64,000 bases of DNA from Doris montereyensis (GCA_037039925.1 JAXRKP010000572.1:128501-192500); one strand, 5' to 3'; shown: positions 38,301 to 53,500, counted from the first letter of the stretch. The notes: generated by a model from the sequence alone, not told the origin. Numbers and translations: made by a program.

Positions 38301-41300
38301 AGGAAGGCGAAGTTATGGAGCCCAAGTCACTGTGATCACACATTGCCGTCTACAAAAAATGATTTAAGCTTTCCAACATGCGATTTTCATTTGATTTTAC
38401 CCACATCCTTAGCAACGGTGATCCTGAGGTTTTTGGTTGGATGCCAATTTCGTCTCATACTGCCCTGGGATCATTAATATGCACAGGGTATTTTGTTCAA
38501 GAGAGTGGACCTACTTTTTCATTATTTGTGTGCAATGCCAATAGGTGTTGATGAAGTCACCTGGACCAGAAGGGTGGGCTTTGATTGAACAACTTGAGGA
38601 AATTGAAACGGTTGGACCAGAAGGGTGGGCTTTGATTCAACTTGAAGAAATTGATTTCAACCCGTCGTCATGGTCTGAAGCCACCTCTTGGTTTGAAGGA
38701 TTTGTCAGTCATGGTCTGAAGCCACCTCTTGGTTGAGTGGTGGCCGACACTTTTCCTCTGAACCACTGTCCCCCACGACATGCTAAGATCAAAACATCTA
38801 CCATGAGGGGAGGAAATAGAATTGCCATACTAAGCCCCGTCTTGCTGTCATGGTCTAAAGCTACCTCTTGGTTGCCATGAGGGGGAGCTGACATGGAATG
38901 AGGCGTTTAGCTCCTACTGCCAATCTGTCCCATGATGCATTGCGCGATCTCCCAGATCGGTGGTAGCTCTTTTGCGTGGCTGTTTTTTACTAGTGTTATT
39001 CATTGTGTAGTGACAGCAGAAGACGTACGCGCTGACTTTAACACTTAAATGTTATCTATGTAATCATGTGAATCAACATATATGACTAGATTTATTTAGA
39101 TATACATCATAAAATTGTGGGAAAATGGTTGCTATGGCAACTTCGACATCCCATGCGTGTCATTTCACGAGTTATTTTTTGCCAGTACCAGCCGGGAGAG
39201 CAGAGTACCTGGTGTTGCCATAGAATCTAATTCATAATTAAGATTTTGATATCACTCTGACTCTTGTCAATAAATATGTTACATCTCCCTGTGTAGAAAT
39301 GGTACCAGTAGTTATACTGCTTTTGTAATAACATTATTATTTATGAATAATGACGTGTGGTACTCACTGCCCTTGTAATTTACTATAATCAAATAGGGCT
39401 TCAGGCTCCACACAAAAGAGTTACCACCGATCTGTTTCTGAAACAAGGGCAGATAATTTTGCGTGCGCTAAACGTCCCATTACCATACTAAGCCCCACCT
39501 CACTGTAATGGTCTAAAGCCACCTCTTGGTTGCCATGAGGGGAAGAAATAGAATTAATACTAAGCCCCGCCTCTATGTCATGGTCTAAAGCTACCTCTTG
39601 GTTGCCATGAGGGGAAGAAATAGAATTATACTAAGCCCCGCCTCTATGTCATGGTCTAAAGCTACCTCTTGGTTGCCATGAGGGGAGGAAATAGAATTAC
39701 CATACTAAGCCCCGCCTCTATGTCATGGTCTAAAGCTACCTCTTGGTTGCCATGAGGGGAAGAAATAGAATTACCATACTAAGCCCCACCTCTATGTCAT
39801 GGTCTAAAGCACAAGTCTTGGTTGCCATGAGGGGGAAAAAAGAATTACCATACTAAGCCCTGCCTCTATGTCATGGTCTAAAGACCTTTGACCATCCTCT
39901 GGCTTGTGATGAGTCTGGGAAAGAGACAAAGAATTATCATACTACAGCCCAAAAATCTATGTTATCCCATCCTTAAACCTACCTATGAGGGGAAGAAATA
40001 GAATTCTCTTCATACTAAGCCTAGCACTGTCAGTTTCATGGTCTAAAGCCACATCTTGGTTGCCATGAGAGGAAAAAACTAGAATTGGGCCTACAGTGGC
40101 ACTAAAACGCTGTCATGGTGCTGGGGAACAAGTCTGGCACGAAGGCACTGGTAAAAAAGTCGGCCGGTTGAATCAGATAGTTGGCACCGTCATGTGCCAA
40201 GTCGTGCAGCAGTTGTCGCTGCCAGCCGTAACACTGACCTTTGACCATCCTCTGGCTTGTGATGAATTTCACGTCTGGGAAACGAGACAAAGATTTGATG
40301 TGTCAAATTAAACATGCCAAAAATGTATGTTTTTATTCTATCCTTTAAAACTTGTACCTGTGGGCCTAGGTCTTTCATAGGTCTTTCATTAAAATTTCTA
40401 CAGTTCCCTTTTCCTAAACTCTAGCACTGTCAGTTTATATGTTTTCACTTTAGCACTACAACTTGTATGTGTGGGCCTACAGTGGTACTAAAACTTGTAT
40501 GTGTGGGCCTACAGTGGCACTAAAACTTGTATGTGTGGGCCTACAGTGGTACTAAAACCTGTATGTGTGGGCCTACAGTGGTACTAAAACTTGTATGTGT
40601 GGGCCTACAGTGGTACTAAAACTTGTATGTGTGGGCCTACAGTGGTACTAAAACTTGAATGTGTGGGCCTACAGTGGTACTAAAACTTGTATATGTGGGC
40701 CTACAGTGGTACTAAAACTTGTATGTGTGGGCCTAAAGTGGTACTAAAACTTGTGTGGGCCTGTCGTGGTACTAACACTTGTGTGGGCCTGTCGTGGTAC
40801 TAAAAATTGTGTGGGCCTGTCGTGGCACTAAAACTTGTGTGGGCCTGTAGTGATACTAATTAGATTAATCATCTAAGTCATCACAACTCCCACAGCAGAG
40901 GTAACAATCACAGCAAATTTTCTTCAAGGCCATTACGGCCCATAGAGCCGGAGCATATCCCAGTTTCAATAGGCTGAAGCAGAACAGGTGACAATGATCA
41001 CCTCCTGACCAGGACGCTAGTCTGACGCAGGTTTTACTCCCCAGCTAGTGCTTGTAGCCAATGGCACCCTGGGTAGAGTGGGGAAAATGTGTGTCATGTG
41101 CCTTTCCCAAGGCACACAACACGTTGGACCGCTTTGCTAGGATTTGACTTCGGGACCTGACCTCATGATCTCCGGTTTGGCAGCGCAATCACTTGGCCAC
41201 CGACACCACACATAGGTGTGGAAGCGCACAACAAAACACGGCCCCTTGGGGTTGACACAGACAAGAGGTGACAACGACAACGGCTACAGCGAGACTAACC

Positions 41301-44300
41301 GTTCATTTCAAGGGCAGATGGGTAGCTGTGCTCCAGTGGCGGTAAAGACGAAGAGCTCATGAACCGCACCACATTGTTTCCTGTAACGTGAACGTCCTAA
41401 TGAGAGAAAGGCATAAGATTTTGATTTGACTTCATTTACCCACATCATCCACAACTAAGGCAATCTTGGGGATTTTGGTAGAATATCTAATTTTGTCCCA
41501 ACTGCCTTGTAAACAGGCAAGGGATCTTTAAGTGCACAGTGTTGTAATCTGCACACGGGACCTCCTTTTTATCGTCCGTCTCCGATGGGACTAGGTGTCG
41601 ATCCACCTACGTGGACCAGAGGGGCAGATTTTGCTGGAATGACTCTAGCAAAATTTTCAACCTTTGGTAGGGCTCGAAACCCCTACCTTTTGAGTAGGGA
41701 GGTCGACACATTATCTCTAGACTATCATGTCCCCCTACAGGATAAGAGAAAAGGAAAAGTACAAAGCATGACATCTTACATCAACGTTCCTACATCAAAG
41801 TAAAGTCAAACAGTGGTACTTATTTTCATTATCTACAAAAAGTACACAAGAAGAACGCCATAGCTCACTGCAGTCACAGAGGTGTGGTCTGCGTTGTACC
41901 CCTGTGACACACAAGTCTGACCTACATTCAATCAGGTGTAACATTTTCATTGATGCTGGTAAAGAGAAACGCTTTGTTGCCTGTAAGAGAAAATCCTTAA
42001 CTGCACAACGATGCTTGCCTCGTTGAAATTTACCCAGTCCACCATTGCGGTGATCTCCTGAAGTGATTTTTTTTGCTTTTGAGTTTAGGTTTTTGCTTTT
42101 AGTATGTACATGAGTAACTGTCAAAATACAGTCATCCTATATCATTGAAAAGTTTGTAGCGTCCTTGGTTGCCATAGAAATGGCCGCCATCTTGGATTGA
42201 CCCAATTTTCAAAATCTATCTCCTGCCTTAGTATTGAATAAAATCATTCAAAACCTGTGTAGATCGACTTTTCCATTCAATATCTAAAGAGTGATGTCGG
42301 TTTTTTAAAACTATTTTGGATAGTTTTTATTATTATAAATTTTTGAAAATACTATATATCACGAATGTACAAAAAATGACATTTCTATGAACAAAAAAAA
42401 TAATTTCTCAAAAAGTGTACAATACATAAAAAAACCCACATATCATTCTATTAACATTGACAAGAGGAACCTGTGTGCAAAATATAATACAAATCGTTCG
42501 GTAAACAGCGGAGATAGAATTTTAGCGTGAAAAAACTACATTTCGAGAAAATGCAAGTAAAACAACCAAAAGAAAATAACACAAATCTAACACTTTAGAC
42601 GGGTTTCCCTTGTTGTAGCAGCCTCCTTACTCTTTCGACAGTCTCTGGCACTGTTACTAATGTAAAGTGGATTATAAATCTATATTTAGTTGTGCACTGT
42701 TGTGAACACAGACGTCAAAATAACCAGTTATTTTTTCTTTCCCCTCTATATCCTATGCTTGTGCGAGTGTTTACATACACACTGATGCGCAATGCCTCTT
42801 ATATCACACAGCAATGAGCCAAAGCGACTAGCGGTGTCAGCAGATTAGCCGCCAATATATGAGTTTTTACTACCATCTTCTCAATCAGTGTTAGGGTCAT
42901 TTATGTCAAAATTTTGACTTTTTACCTACCCTCACCTGCAAAATATTTTGTAAAAAAAATAACATCATATGGACATTTTTCTGCAATAAACTTGTAGATA
43001 AATTATCGTTCTACCCAAATATGCAAAGAACAGAAAATTAACCTTTTGGTCCCAAACTCACCAGTCAAGGTGCCCCCCCCTCTCCCTTAAAAAGCAGAGT
43101 CATGTACTGTCGTAGCCACCTTTCATTGCCCGTTTATCATGGCAATCACAAGGGTGGACAGGAGATAATTAAACACGATAATTAAACACTCCACCTTGCG
43201 TTCTTGATTTCATGTCATACATCTACCGTTAACGAAGCTCGACTGTGAGTGACACCACTGGTGAATGCCAAGTTTGTTTGCTGTTATCAACTGGTCCTGT
43301 GGCTACAATACATTGTTCGTTTAATTCTGTATTTTACCATTCACAGAAGGGCTGAAGTGCCTAAAACTGTTGAGGAAAAACCAAGATCCCTCCGTCCCCC
43401 GGGCAATCGGGATACCCGGCTAATCGGGACGTTGTTACAATCCACCAAGATTTTCCGTTTAGAGAATTTCCACTGTTTCAGTACTTCAATGTTGTCCTAC
43501 CGCTTCTAAAAGAACAAACCAATCGTAAACTTGGACATATCCATCTGACCAGACCGCAATGAGGCAACGGTTAACCATCGTATCCAATGCATCCGAGAAC
43601 CTGAACCGCTGTCTGGCTTACCAGGATGGCCGGAGGAGAGGAGCAGGCGGCCACTTCGTCCAGCTTGTACACGGCCCAGAAGGGACACAGCTGGGGCGAG
43701 GTTCCCACACAGCGGATGGCGTGGGGCATCTGGGCGTGGTACCACCGGTTCAGATCAAAGATGGCCATCCAATAGTGAGATGCGCCACTGCCCTGCTTGC
43801 TGTCCACGCGCCACACAAATAGACTGAGGCTCTGGTCATGGCTATGAAGACCTGGGGGACGATAGCAAAGTCACAATCTGATGACATTTTTGAATACTGT
43901 TTGAAGGTTTACAGTAAAGAAGTGTACAAAGACCTGGGAAACGATAACAATACCCCAATCTGATGACATTTTGACTACATTTTGAAGGTTTACAGGAAAG
44001 AAATGTACAAAGAGCTGGGGGTCGATAACAATGCCACAATCTGATGACATTTTTGACTAAAGAAATGCACAAAGTTTAAAGGCTTACAGTAAAGAAATGC
44101 ACAAAGACATGGGAGTCTAAAGGCTTACAGTAAAGAAATGCACAAAGACATGGGAGTCTAAAGGCTTACAGTAAAGAAATGCACAGAAACATGGGAGTCT
44201 AAAGGCTTACAGTAAAGAAATGCACAAAGACATGGGAGTCTAAAGGCTTACAGTAAAGAAATATACAAAGACATGGGAGTCTAAAGGCTTACAGTAAAGA

Positions 44301-47300
44301 AATGCACAGAAACATGGGAGTCTAAAGGCTTACAGTAAAGAAATGCACAAAGACATGGGAGTCTAAAGGCTTACAGTAAAGAAATACACAAAGACATGGG
44401 AGTCTAAAGGCTTACAGTAAAGAAATACACAAAGGCCTGGGTGATGATAGCAAAAGCATGTGACCACATTTTTAATATGGTGTAAGCTCTAAAGGATTAT
44501 AGTAGAGAAATGTATTAAAAGACATGGGTGCTGGTCCAGGCAGGTGGATCGACATCTGGTCCCATCGGCAAGAGACGAATTAAAAGGAGGTCCTGTGTGC
44601 AGGTCAGACCACTCTGTGCAAGTTAAAGATCCCTTGGCTGTTTACAGGGCAGTCTGGGCTAAATTAAAAATCATACCAAAACTCCTGAAATCCCCCGTAG
44701 ATGTGAATGTGGGTGAAGTTAAATCAATCAAATCCACAATGGAGTCGTTGACATGGTGGGACAAGATAGAGAACAAAGGGTTGGTACCGACCTTGTGGGA
44801 CAAGGGAGAGAATAGAGGGTTGGTAACAACTTTCCTCAAAGGAGTAGTTGGACTTGTGAGACAAGGGAGAGAACAAAGGGTTGGTACCGACCTTCCTCAA
44901 AGGAGTCGTTGGCCTTATGGGGCAAGGGAGAGAACAAAGGGTTGGTGATGGTGTAGGCGTTGATCAGCTGACTCGACCAAATACTGCGTGTCTCACTGGA
45001 GTAGGGGTCTAGGGACAGCACATGGTCCATCCAGAAATAGACAGTCTCTAAATCCTGGTGAAAAGAAAAGATAAGAAGATACGTAACATAAGATAACTAC
45101 TTTTTCTTATCACATAATGCTCATTTCTCATTCTGTGCACATTAAAGGGCAAAGCTTTACAATGCAATCCGGGCAATTAAAAAAAAAATTCTACCACAGC
45201 CCTCAAGACCACCAAAGTTGTGGGTGTGGGTAGGGTTTTTGGACTGAAATCAATTCAAACCAAGAGAGATCTCTATCATATCACAAGAAAGTCCTGTAGT
45301 AGTACAGAGATAGGGTTTGGACTGGACTGGCAAGATAGGGTTTTGGACTGGAGAGATAGGGTTTTGGACACTGGAGAGATAGGGTTTTGGACTGGAGATA
45401 GGGTTTTGGACTGGAGAGAGAGATAGGGTTTTTGGGATAGGGTTTTGGAGGAGAGATAGGGTTTTGGACTGGCATGATAGGGTTTTTGGACTGGCATAGA
45501 CTAGGGTTTTGGACTGGCAAGATAGGGTTTTGGACTGGCAAGATAGGGTTTTGGACTGGAGAGATAGGGGTTTTAGATAGGGTTTTGACTGCAAGATAGG
45601 GTTTTGGACTGGAGAGATAAGATAGGGTTTTGGACTGGAGATAGGGTTTTGGACTGGAGAGATAGGGTTTTGGACTGGCAAGATAAGGTTGGGAAGTTTG
45701 AGTCCTGTATAGTAACTACCTATAAATCTATGGGTTTATTTTTCAAAGGTATATCAAGCCATGTTAGTCTTGCAGACCTTCCTCCTCTAATTGTATAAAA
45801 TATGAGTGAACATTTCACAGGTGCCATGTGCGCATTGTGCATGTTACATATCCCGTAGCAATTAAATAGGTGTGCCCCCTCCCTCCCCTGATAGGCTCTA
45901 GCATAATATAATCACACACACACACACAAAACAAACACCAACCTAAGAACAGACAAAAACATCCTTCCTCTGTCTCTCTCACCAAAATGATACTGCAGTG
46001 ACTCACTCTCTCACTCTGTGTTAGTGTGTTTGGGACATCCGTTAGACTTAGACCCTATGTTTCCCCCCGGACGGCTGGTGCTTGTGTGTGTATACAATGA
46101 GACACAAAAACATGGAGGTGCTCCGATGTGCCCAAAAAAAAACCCGGAAGATCCCCATCTCTGAGGAAAGAAGTAGGACCTTTCGGCAGTGCCAGCCAAC
46201 ATGAAGTGGTTTCAGGGTGAATTACGAGGAAACACTAAGATGACAGACATGTACATAGGCGAAAGGAAAGAAGAAGGAGCCACCAGCAGCTCACACAAAC
46301 GCACCATCAACACCAGTGGGAAATTGGAAACATTCATTATCCCAGGGAATTGACATCACCCAAAGGTCAAATAGAAACCCCAAAGACGGAAATTCATGTT
46401 AACCGAAGAAAAAAAAAAGAAAGAAAATAAATGAACCAAGAGAAAAAAGAAGGAAAAACAAACGCCTGAAAAATCCCATCCAATGCATTCACTCACATCA
46501 TAAAAGAGTCCAAAGTTTGGAAAAAATTCCTTCTTTGCAAAGCAAAGCTGGTAGAGAGAGATGGTAGCGATGGAACTGCTTTCTTCCCCTACAACGGAAT
46601 CATCGGTAGCGATCCATAGGTACAACAGCTTTCTGGGGTCGTTCTCTGGTTCGTGAAGGAGGAAGTGGGACACAGCCGGGCATTCGGGTTTGTAACGTGA
46701 GCTGTAGCTAAACGACAACAAAACAAAAGACACAAAGACATGCGGAGTAACTCCCGGAGATAAAAAAACAACTCTATTCAAACCAGGTAAAACAGCAACA
46801 AACATTTATAATAATCAAATGCGACGGCTAAATATGAAATGACTGTGGCATTTCTGGTTGCTTGTTTCGTTTCCTTTATTTGCTTTGCCTTAAATTTCCA
46901 TGGGGAAAATTCTAGTCCATTTGGAGTCGTGGCATTCAGTGATCCTCAAATTCTTAGGAGATTCTAGGATTTCACTGTGCTCTTCTGACCAAATTTTAGG
47001 AGATTCTAGGACTTCCTCTGCCCATCTGACCAAATTTTAGGAGATTCTAGGACTTCACTCTGCCCATCTGACCAAAATTTAGGAGATTCTAGGATTTCAC
47101 TTGCCCATCTGACCAAATTTTAGGAGATTCTAGGACTTCTGCCCAAAATTTAGAGATTCTAGGATTTCACTTTGCCCAAAATTTAGGAGATTCAAGGACT
47201 TCCTCTGCCCAGGGAAATTTAGAGATTCTAGGACTTCCCTTTGCCCAAATTTTAGGAGATTCTAGGACTTCCTCTGCCCATTTGACCTCTAGGACTTCAC

Positions 47301-50300
47301 TCTGCCCATTTGACCAAATTTTAGGAGATTCTAGGACTTCCCTCTGCCCATTTGACCAAATTTTAGGAGATTCTAGGACTTCCCTCTGCCCATTTGACCA
47401 AATTTTAGGAGATTCTAGGACTTCACTCTGCCCATTTGACCAAATTTTAGGAGATTCTTGGACTTCACTCTGCCCATCTGACCGACCTGGACACCCTGGT
47501 ATTTAATCCTTAGACTCCTTGCACTCCAGTGAGCCCTCTGTTTGTCTGTGTGTGTGTGTCTGTGTAGGCACGCATGTTCACACTTACTCTAACGCCGGAC
47601 TGTGAAGTCGCCACATCTGAAAGCAGCCAAAATTGAAGCCGACAGCCAGTGTGCCGGCCTGCCCCAAGAACTTCAAACAGGTCACATGAACGTCGGCTGT
47701 GAGGTGTGAGAGGAAAAAAAAATGGGAGAGGCATAACAAACCAAAGTCACAATTAAACTAAAGCTTAAGCATGCAGGATGCTTGAGGACTGAACAATACA
47801 AAAGTCCCTGCAAAATGTGTCACCTATGGAAAAAAAAACCCTGCAGCAATTCAATGTATGGCTGTGCATCATAAAAGTCGCATGAATACTTTACTGTTAT
47901 TGATAACATCATAAGATGGTATGAAAACAAAGGAGGTCGAAGAAAGTCAAAGTAATAAAGCCAATAAAAACTTAAAAAAACAACACAGCGCCGAACATAG
48001 CACTGCCAGTGTTCGACCCCAGGACCTGGCGAATCCATGTTTGACCCCAGGACATGGCGAATCCAGGTTTGACCCCAAGGACTTGGCAAATCCAAATTGG
48101 ACAGGCTACTGATGCTACTAGAAAGAGAACAGAACTGAATCACGACCATGTTATCAAAAATGCCAGGCGGAAGCAAAGCTGCCCCGTGCAAGGCGTGATA
48201 AAAGCGTTAAAATGAATGCCAGTCATGTAATCTGTGACAAACGATGCTTACTCTCGTCAAACACCTTCTGGATCGAGTCATCTTGCCTCCTGTAATGATA
48301 CTCTCCCTCACGGTGACATTGATCTGCACAAAAAGAAAAGAGGATAAAAATGAGGATGAAAAGTGAGAGGAAAAAAGATAGTATTTTGAGAACATATGAT
48401 CAGGACTAAGATTTTGTTCACCATATGCAGTGATCTTGAGTTGAATTTAGAGCTTTGTTTTTCTTATTTTTTAAGTCCACCAGAAAAAGGACAAAAATAT
48501 ACTAAACAAAAAACAAAAGACAACAAGGCCACATATTTCCGATAAACAGAATTAGACTGTAAGTGTTAAATTAAAACATCACCAATTACACTACAAGACA
48601 GTGAGACCGATTTGGCTGATCAATATTTTATACCAAATGAGAAGCAAAGCAGGGAAAACAGATGGCATAAAAACTAAGATAAGAAATAAATCAACTTAGA
48701 TGGTCTGGTCATGGAAACAGTGATACAGTATAAATCAACTTAGATGGTCTGGGCATGTAAACAGTGATTCAGTGCTAAGGTAAAAGACAAAAAAGCAAAT
48801 ATCGGGCAATGTGGAAAGAAGATAATAAAAAAAAGGCACTAAATCAAAGAAATTTTAGTCACAGAAGGCAACAAAAAACGTCAGGACAGGGTAGCCTAGA
48901 GAAAGATCCTTTCGGACATCTAAACCCATACACCGAAAGGTAGATTGGGAACTGATAAAGAATGAAAAGAAAGAAAAAAAGAAAGAAAGAAAGGAGATGC
49001 ATAGTTGGAAGAAAAAAGAGAAGCGTAATTGGCAGAAAAAAGAGAAGCTTGGCAGAAAAAAGAGAAGAGTAGTTGGAAGACAAAAGAGAAATGTAGTTGG
49101 AAGAAAAAAGAGAAGCGTAGTTGGAAGAAAATAGAGAAGCGCAGTTCGAAGAAAAAGAGAAGCGTAGATGGAAGAAAAATAGAAACACGGAAGAAAAAGT
49201 GACGTGTAGATGGAAGAAAAAAGAGAAGCGTAGTTGAAAGAAAAAGATAGGTGTAGTTGAAAAAATAAAGGGAAGTGTAGTTGAAAGAAAAAAGAGAAGC
49301 ACAGTTTGGAAGAAAAATAGAAATGTAGTTGGAAGAAAAAGAGAAGCGTAGTTGGAAGAAAATAGAGAAGTTTAGTTGGAAGAAAAAAAGAAGCGTGGTT
49401 AGAAGAAAAACAGAAATATAGTTGGAAGAAAAAAGAGAAGCGAAGCTGGAAAAAAAAAAGAAGTGTAGTTGAAAGAAAAAGAGAAGCGTAGTTGAAAGAA
49501 AAAAGAGAAACGTAGTTGGAAGAAAAAGAAAAGAAGCTCAAAAACACACAAGCCAAAAAACACCAACATACCATCTAGTAGGAGGGCCAGCTGCTTATTG
49601 TGAGAACGGGCCCGCTCTCGTTTGGCTTTAGGATCAACTAGGTTGCCCCCTGTCACTGAGAGCTTCTTTGGCTCAATCTCTGTGCTCTGATTGATTGCAA
49701 CTTCATCCAAACACAAATCTGGCATACACGACAATAGAACAGATGATACTTATTAGGAAATGGTAATCATAAAACAATGTTAAATGCTTAGTAAAGAAGG
49801 AAACATAAACTAATACACATAAATGCTCAATAAAATCAGATGAAAAAAACAAAAAATTCTGAAGCATGGAGGAGAAAGTAAGTTTTCCATAGAAAGCCAT
49901 TACGGCCCATAGAGTCGAAGCTTATCCTGATTTTTAAAAAAAAATAATTTGATTTACCAACATCCATGCTAAGATGATCTCGGGTTTTCGGTAGGATTTT
50001 TAATTTTTCCCTGACTGCCCTGTAAACAACAAAGGGATCTTTAACATGCACAGAGTGTTGTGATCTGCACGAGAGACCTCCCTTTTATCATCCGTCTTAG
50101 ATGGGACTAGGTGTCAATCAACCTACTTGGACAAGGTGGGTAGATTGTACTTGAAAACACTTTTAAACTGTCGCAGGGCTTGAACCCACGACCTTTGGGT
50201 TGAGAGGCAGACACTTTGTCTCTGGACTACCGAGTCCAGTCCCTGCGGAACAGGTGATGATAATCACCTCCTGGATAGGACGAGGGATGTCAATGGGCAT

Positions 50301-50455
50301 CCAAAAACTTCAGGAAAGTCAAAACCAACATTACATTATGCAACTGAACCAAGCAACGGTCTCTCAGGCAACACAGCTGTGGGACTTTATTAGAATCTGC
50401 GGCTCTAAATTATTGGGGTCCGAAAGTTCATAGCAAAAATTAGAGAGAGAGAGAA

Positions 50456-50530
<75 letters not shown>

Positions 50531-53500
50531 CTCCAGTTTTCAATCAAACTAGACAAATGTAAATTCTAGACAGTCTAGATTAGGTCTGGTATACATACTA
50601 GATCTACATTCTAGACAGTCTAGATTAGGTCTGGTATACATACTAGATCTACACACACTGTAACAACTCGGACATCTAGATCTAAATCTAACTTGTGGTA
50701 TAGATCAAGTTACCTTCTTACTTATTAGATCTATTCTTAAAATACACCAGTAGACCTAGATCTAGTAACATACACACTAAAAGACACATTTATCGTTTTC
50801 TATTTATCATGTATTATCAGACACCCCCCCCTCAAATTAAGAATACACACTCACACTGTAGTAACACCTCAGAGATCTAACTTGTGGTATAGTACCTTAC
50901 TTATTAGATCTAGAGTTAGTAAAGCAGCTTTTCCACTTCAGCCGTAGCTGATACCACTCCGACAAAAACAACACCAAGCTAATCCATTGGCATCTAATTT
51001 CCTCACATAGGATGAAAGGTAATCCTTGTTTGTGTCTGTGTCTGATAATCACTTCCATTTGAATTTATTTTTGAGAGTCTGAAATCACATCCTTATCACG
51101 ATCTAGAAAACAGTGTGGCGCTGCCATTTCGATTCAAGCTCAAGACAAAACTGAAAGTGAAAGCCAAAAAAAGCGGTTTGATTGAAAACAACGCGTTCAA
51201 AACATTCCACCTTCCACATCAGAGAACTCCACAGTTAGACTTTGTGCGAGAGTTCAAACTAGCGCAGACGATTTGTGAAAAGTGCAAAAGGTCCTTTAAA
51301 GTTTAAAGAAAAGAGCGGAACACTTGGCTTGGAAAATACGATTTCCTTCCTTACATTTCTAAGGGGAAAAAAGGATCTGTTTGCGAATAATTTCTTCTCG
51401 ATGTGCGAATGTTTTGAGGATCGGCACTGGGTGGACTCGCAGAAAACGAAACTAGGCTTGGCAGGCCTACGTGTTAAGACCTTTATTCAAATTGGGGAAA
51501 TGGAGGGAATCTGGGGTGGGAAAGAGAACAAAGGCTAAATAATGAAATTGAAGGTAGGAGAAGGGGATTTTGGAGATACTAACAAAAAAACAGGAATTCC
51601 TGAAAAAAAAGGAAAGATTTACATCCCTGAGGACGCTAGTCTGAGACAGGTCTTTATTCCCAAGCTAGTGCATGTAGCCAGTTGCACCTGGGTTGAGCTG
51701 GGAAAATGCATGTTAAGTGTCTATTAAAAAAAAACAACGTCGGGCCCAGCTATGCTGCTAGGATTCAAACCTGAGACCTCATGATCCCTAAACTGGCAGT
51801 CTGACCACTCGACAAAACATACCCATAATTTGGACTCAACATCACATGACCTCTAAGATCTCAAACTTATTTGTTTAGATTCATTTTCAAAAAAAGACGC
51901 TGTATAAATAATTCAACACGTAACCCCCCCACCTAACAGACAAAAAAACACAGTAAGACACAAAGAACTGCTGACCCCTTCACCCCAATCTGGTTACCTG
52001 TAAGATAAACGTAGCCTCCTTGGGTACCAACAGCCACAAGGCCACAAAAGAAGTTGAGATGGCAATATAACTTATGACCCATGAAGGAACATCGTCACAG
52101 ATGTTAGAAAACAGAACTTCCAAAGACGTGATCTGAAGTATCAATAGCATTTATGTTAAATCAGTAATTTGGTAAATTGATAGCAAGTCAGACACATGCA
52201 ACAGACATCAGAGAAAACAATATAACACACACATGTAACAGACAATATAAACAACATAACAAACAATATAAACAATGTAACAGACAAACAATAATAGACA
52301 AATAATATAACCCCAGACAAACAATATAACCCCAACATGTGACAGACAAACAATATGTAACAGACAAACAATATAACCACAACATGTGACAGACAAACAA
52401 TATAACACAACATGTGACAGACAAACAATATAACAACAAACAATGTGACAGACAAACAATATAACCACAACATGTGACAGACAAACAATATAACATATAA
52501 TAGACAAACAATATAACCACAACATGTAACAGACAACATGTGACAGACAGACAAACAATATAACCACAACATGTAACAGACAAACAATATAACACACAAA
52601 CATGTAACAGGCAAACAATATAAACACACACATGTAGCAGACAAACAATATGACAGACAAACAATATAACAACATGTGACAGACAAACAATATAACCACA
52701 ACAGACAAACAATATAACCACAACATGTAACAGACAAACAATATAACCACAACATGTAACAAAAACAATATAACACAACATGTAACCCCAAACAGACAGA
52801 CAAACAATATAACCACAACATGTAATAACAGACAAACAATATAACCCCAACATGTGACAGACAAACAATATAACCACAACATGTGACAGACAAACAATAT
52901 AACAGACAAACAATATAACCACAATATGTAACAGACAAACAATATAACACACATGCAACAGACAAACAATATAACCCCAACATGTGACAGACAAACAATA
53001 TAACCCCAACATGTAACAGACAAACAATATAACCACAATATGTAACAGACAGACAAACAATATAACCCCAACATGTAACAGACAAACAATATAACCACAA
53101 CATGTAACAGACAAACAATATAACCCGCACACGTTGAGGAAACTCCACAGCTCTGACGACTTTCTTCTTTGAAATGCTGAACAAACAAAGCGTCCCTTGT
53201 TCGGACAAATTGGAAGTTGCGACCATAAGCATGTGTCCACCACAGTACTTGAAGTCTGTCACACACGATATTCTCGTGTGACTGTCGTCTGAAACTCCAC
53301 AAGATTTTACCAAACCTCCAAGTGGCGACGATTTCATCGGAATCTGCAAAGTACACCTCAAGCAGAGAGTCTGTATATGCCCAGACCAAAAGGCCATCTG
53401 AAAGACAAAAACATAGCTTGCTACACAATTTGTCCATCTATTGACATAAACTGATGTGCAATTTGACATTTAATGAACTGTTGTACGAGAAAAAAAAATA

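Larger units (their letters stand above)
49892..51813 (-). mobile_element. SINE family B copy split by two later insertions
   Basis: Three collinear SINE B pieces: 49892-49933 (CATTACGGCCCATAGAGTCG), 50247-50282 (GTGATGATAATCACCTCCTG) and 51630-51813 (GGACGCTAGTCTGAGACAGG to AACCTGAGACCTCATGATCC). The first gap is filled by a SINE A, the second by a DNA element. Confidence 0.85.

Noticed and set aside
41795..42124. An extra AHCTF1 exon in intron 9 (LPASMKMLHLIECRSDLC frame)
   Set aside because: Exons 9 and 10 already join in phase with no residues missing, and the frame runs into dispersed repeat E.
51115..51540. Lys-rich plus-strand frames as a host gene
   Set aside because: They lie wholly inside the CAGGGATGT-type element and match no transposase or host domain I recognise.
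52156..53469. Minus-strand frames of 351-437 codons with Cys-Leu-Ser-Val repeats
   Set aside because: Only the 53131-53397 part is real (AHCTF1 exon 2); the rest is the 30-bp array of intron 2 read through the splice donor.
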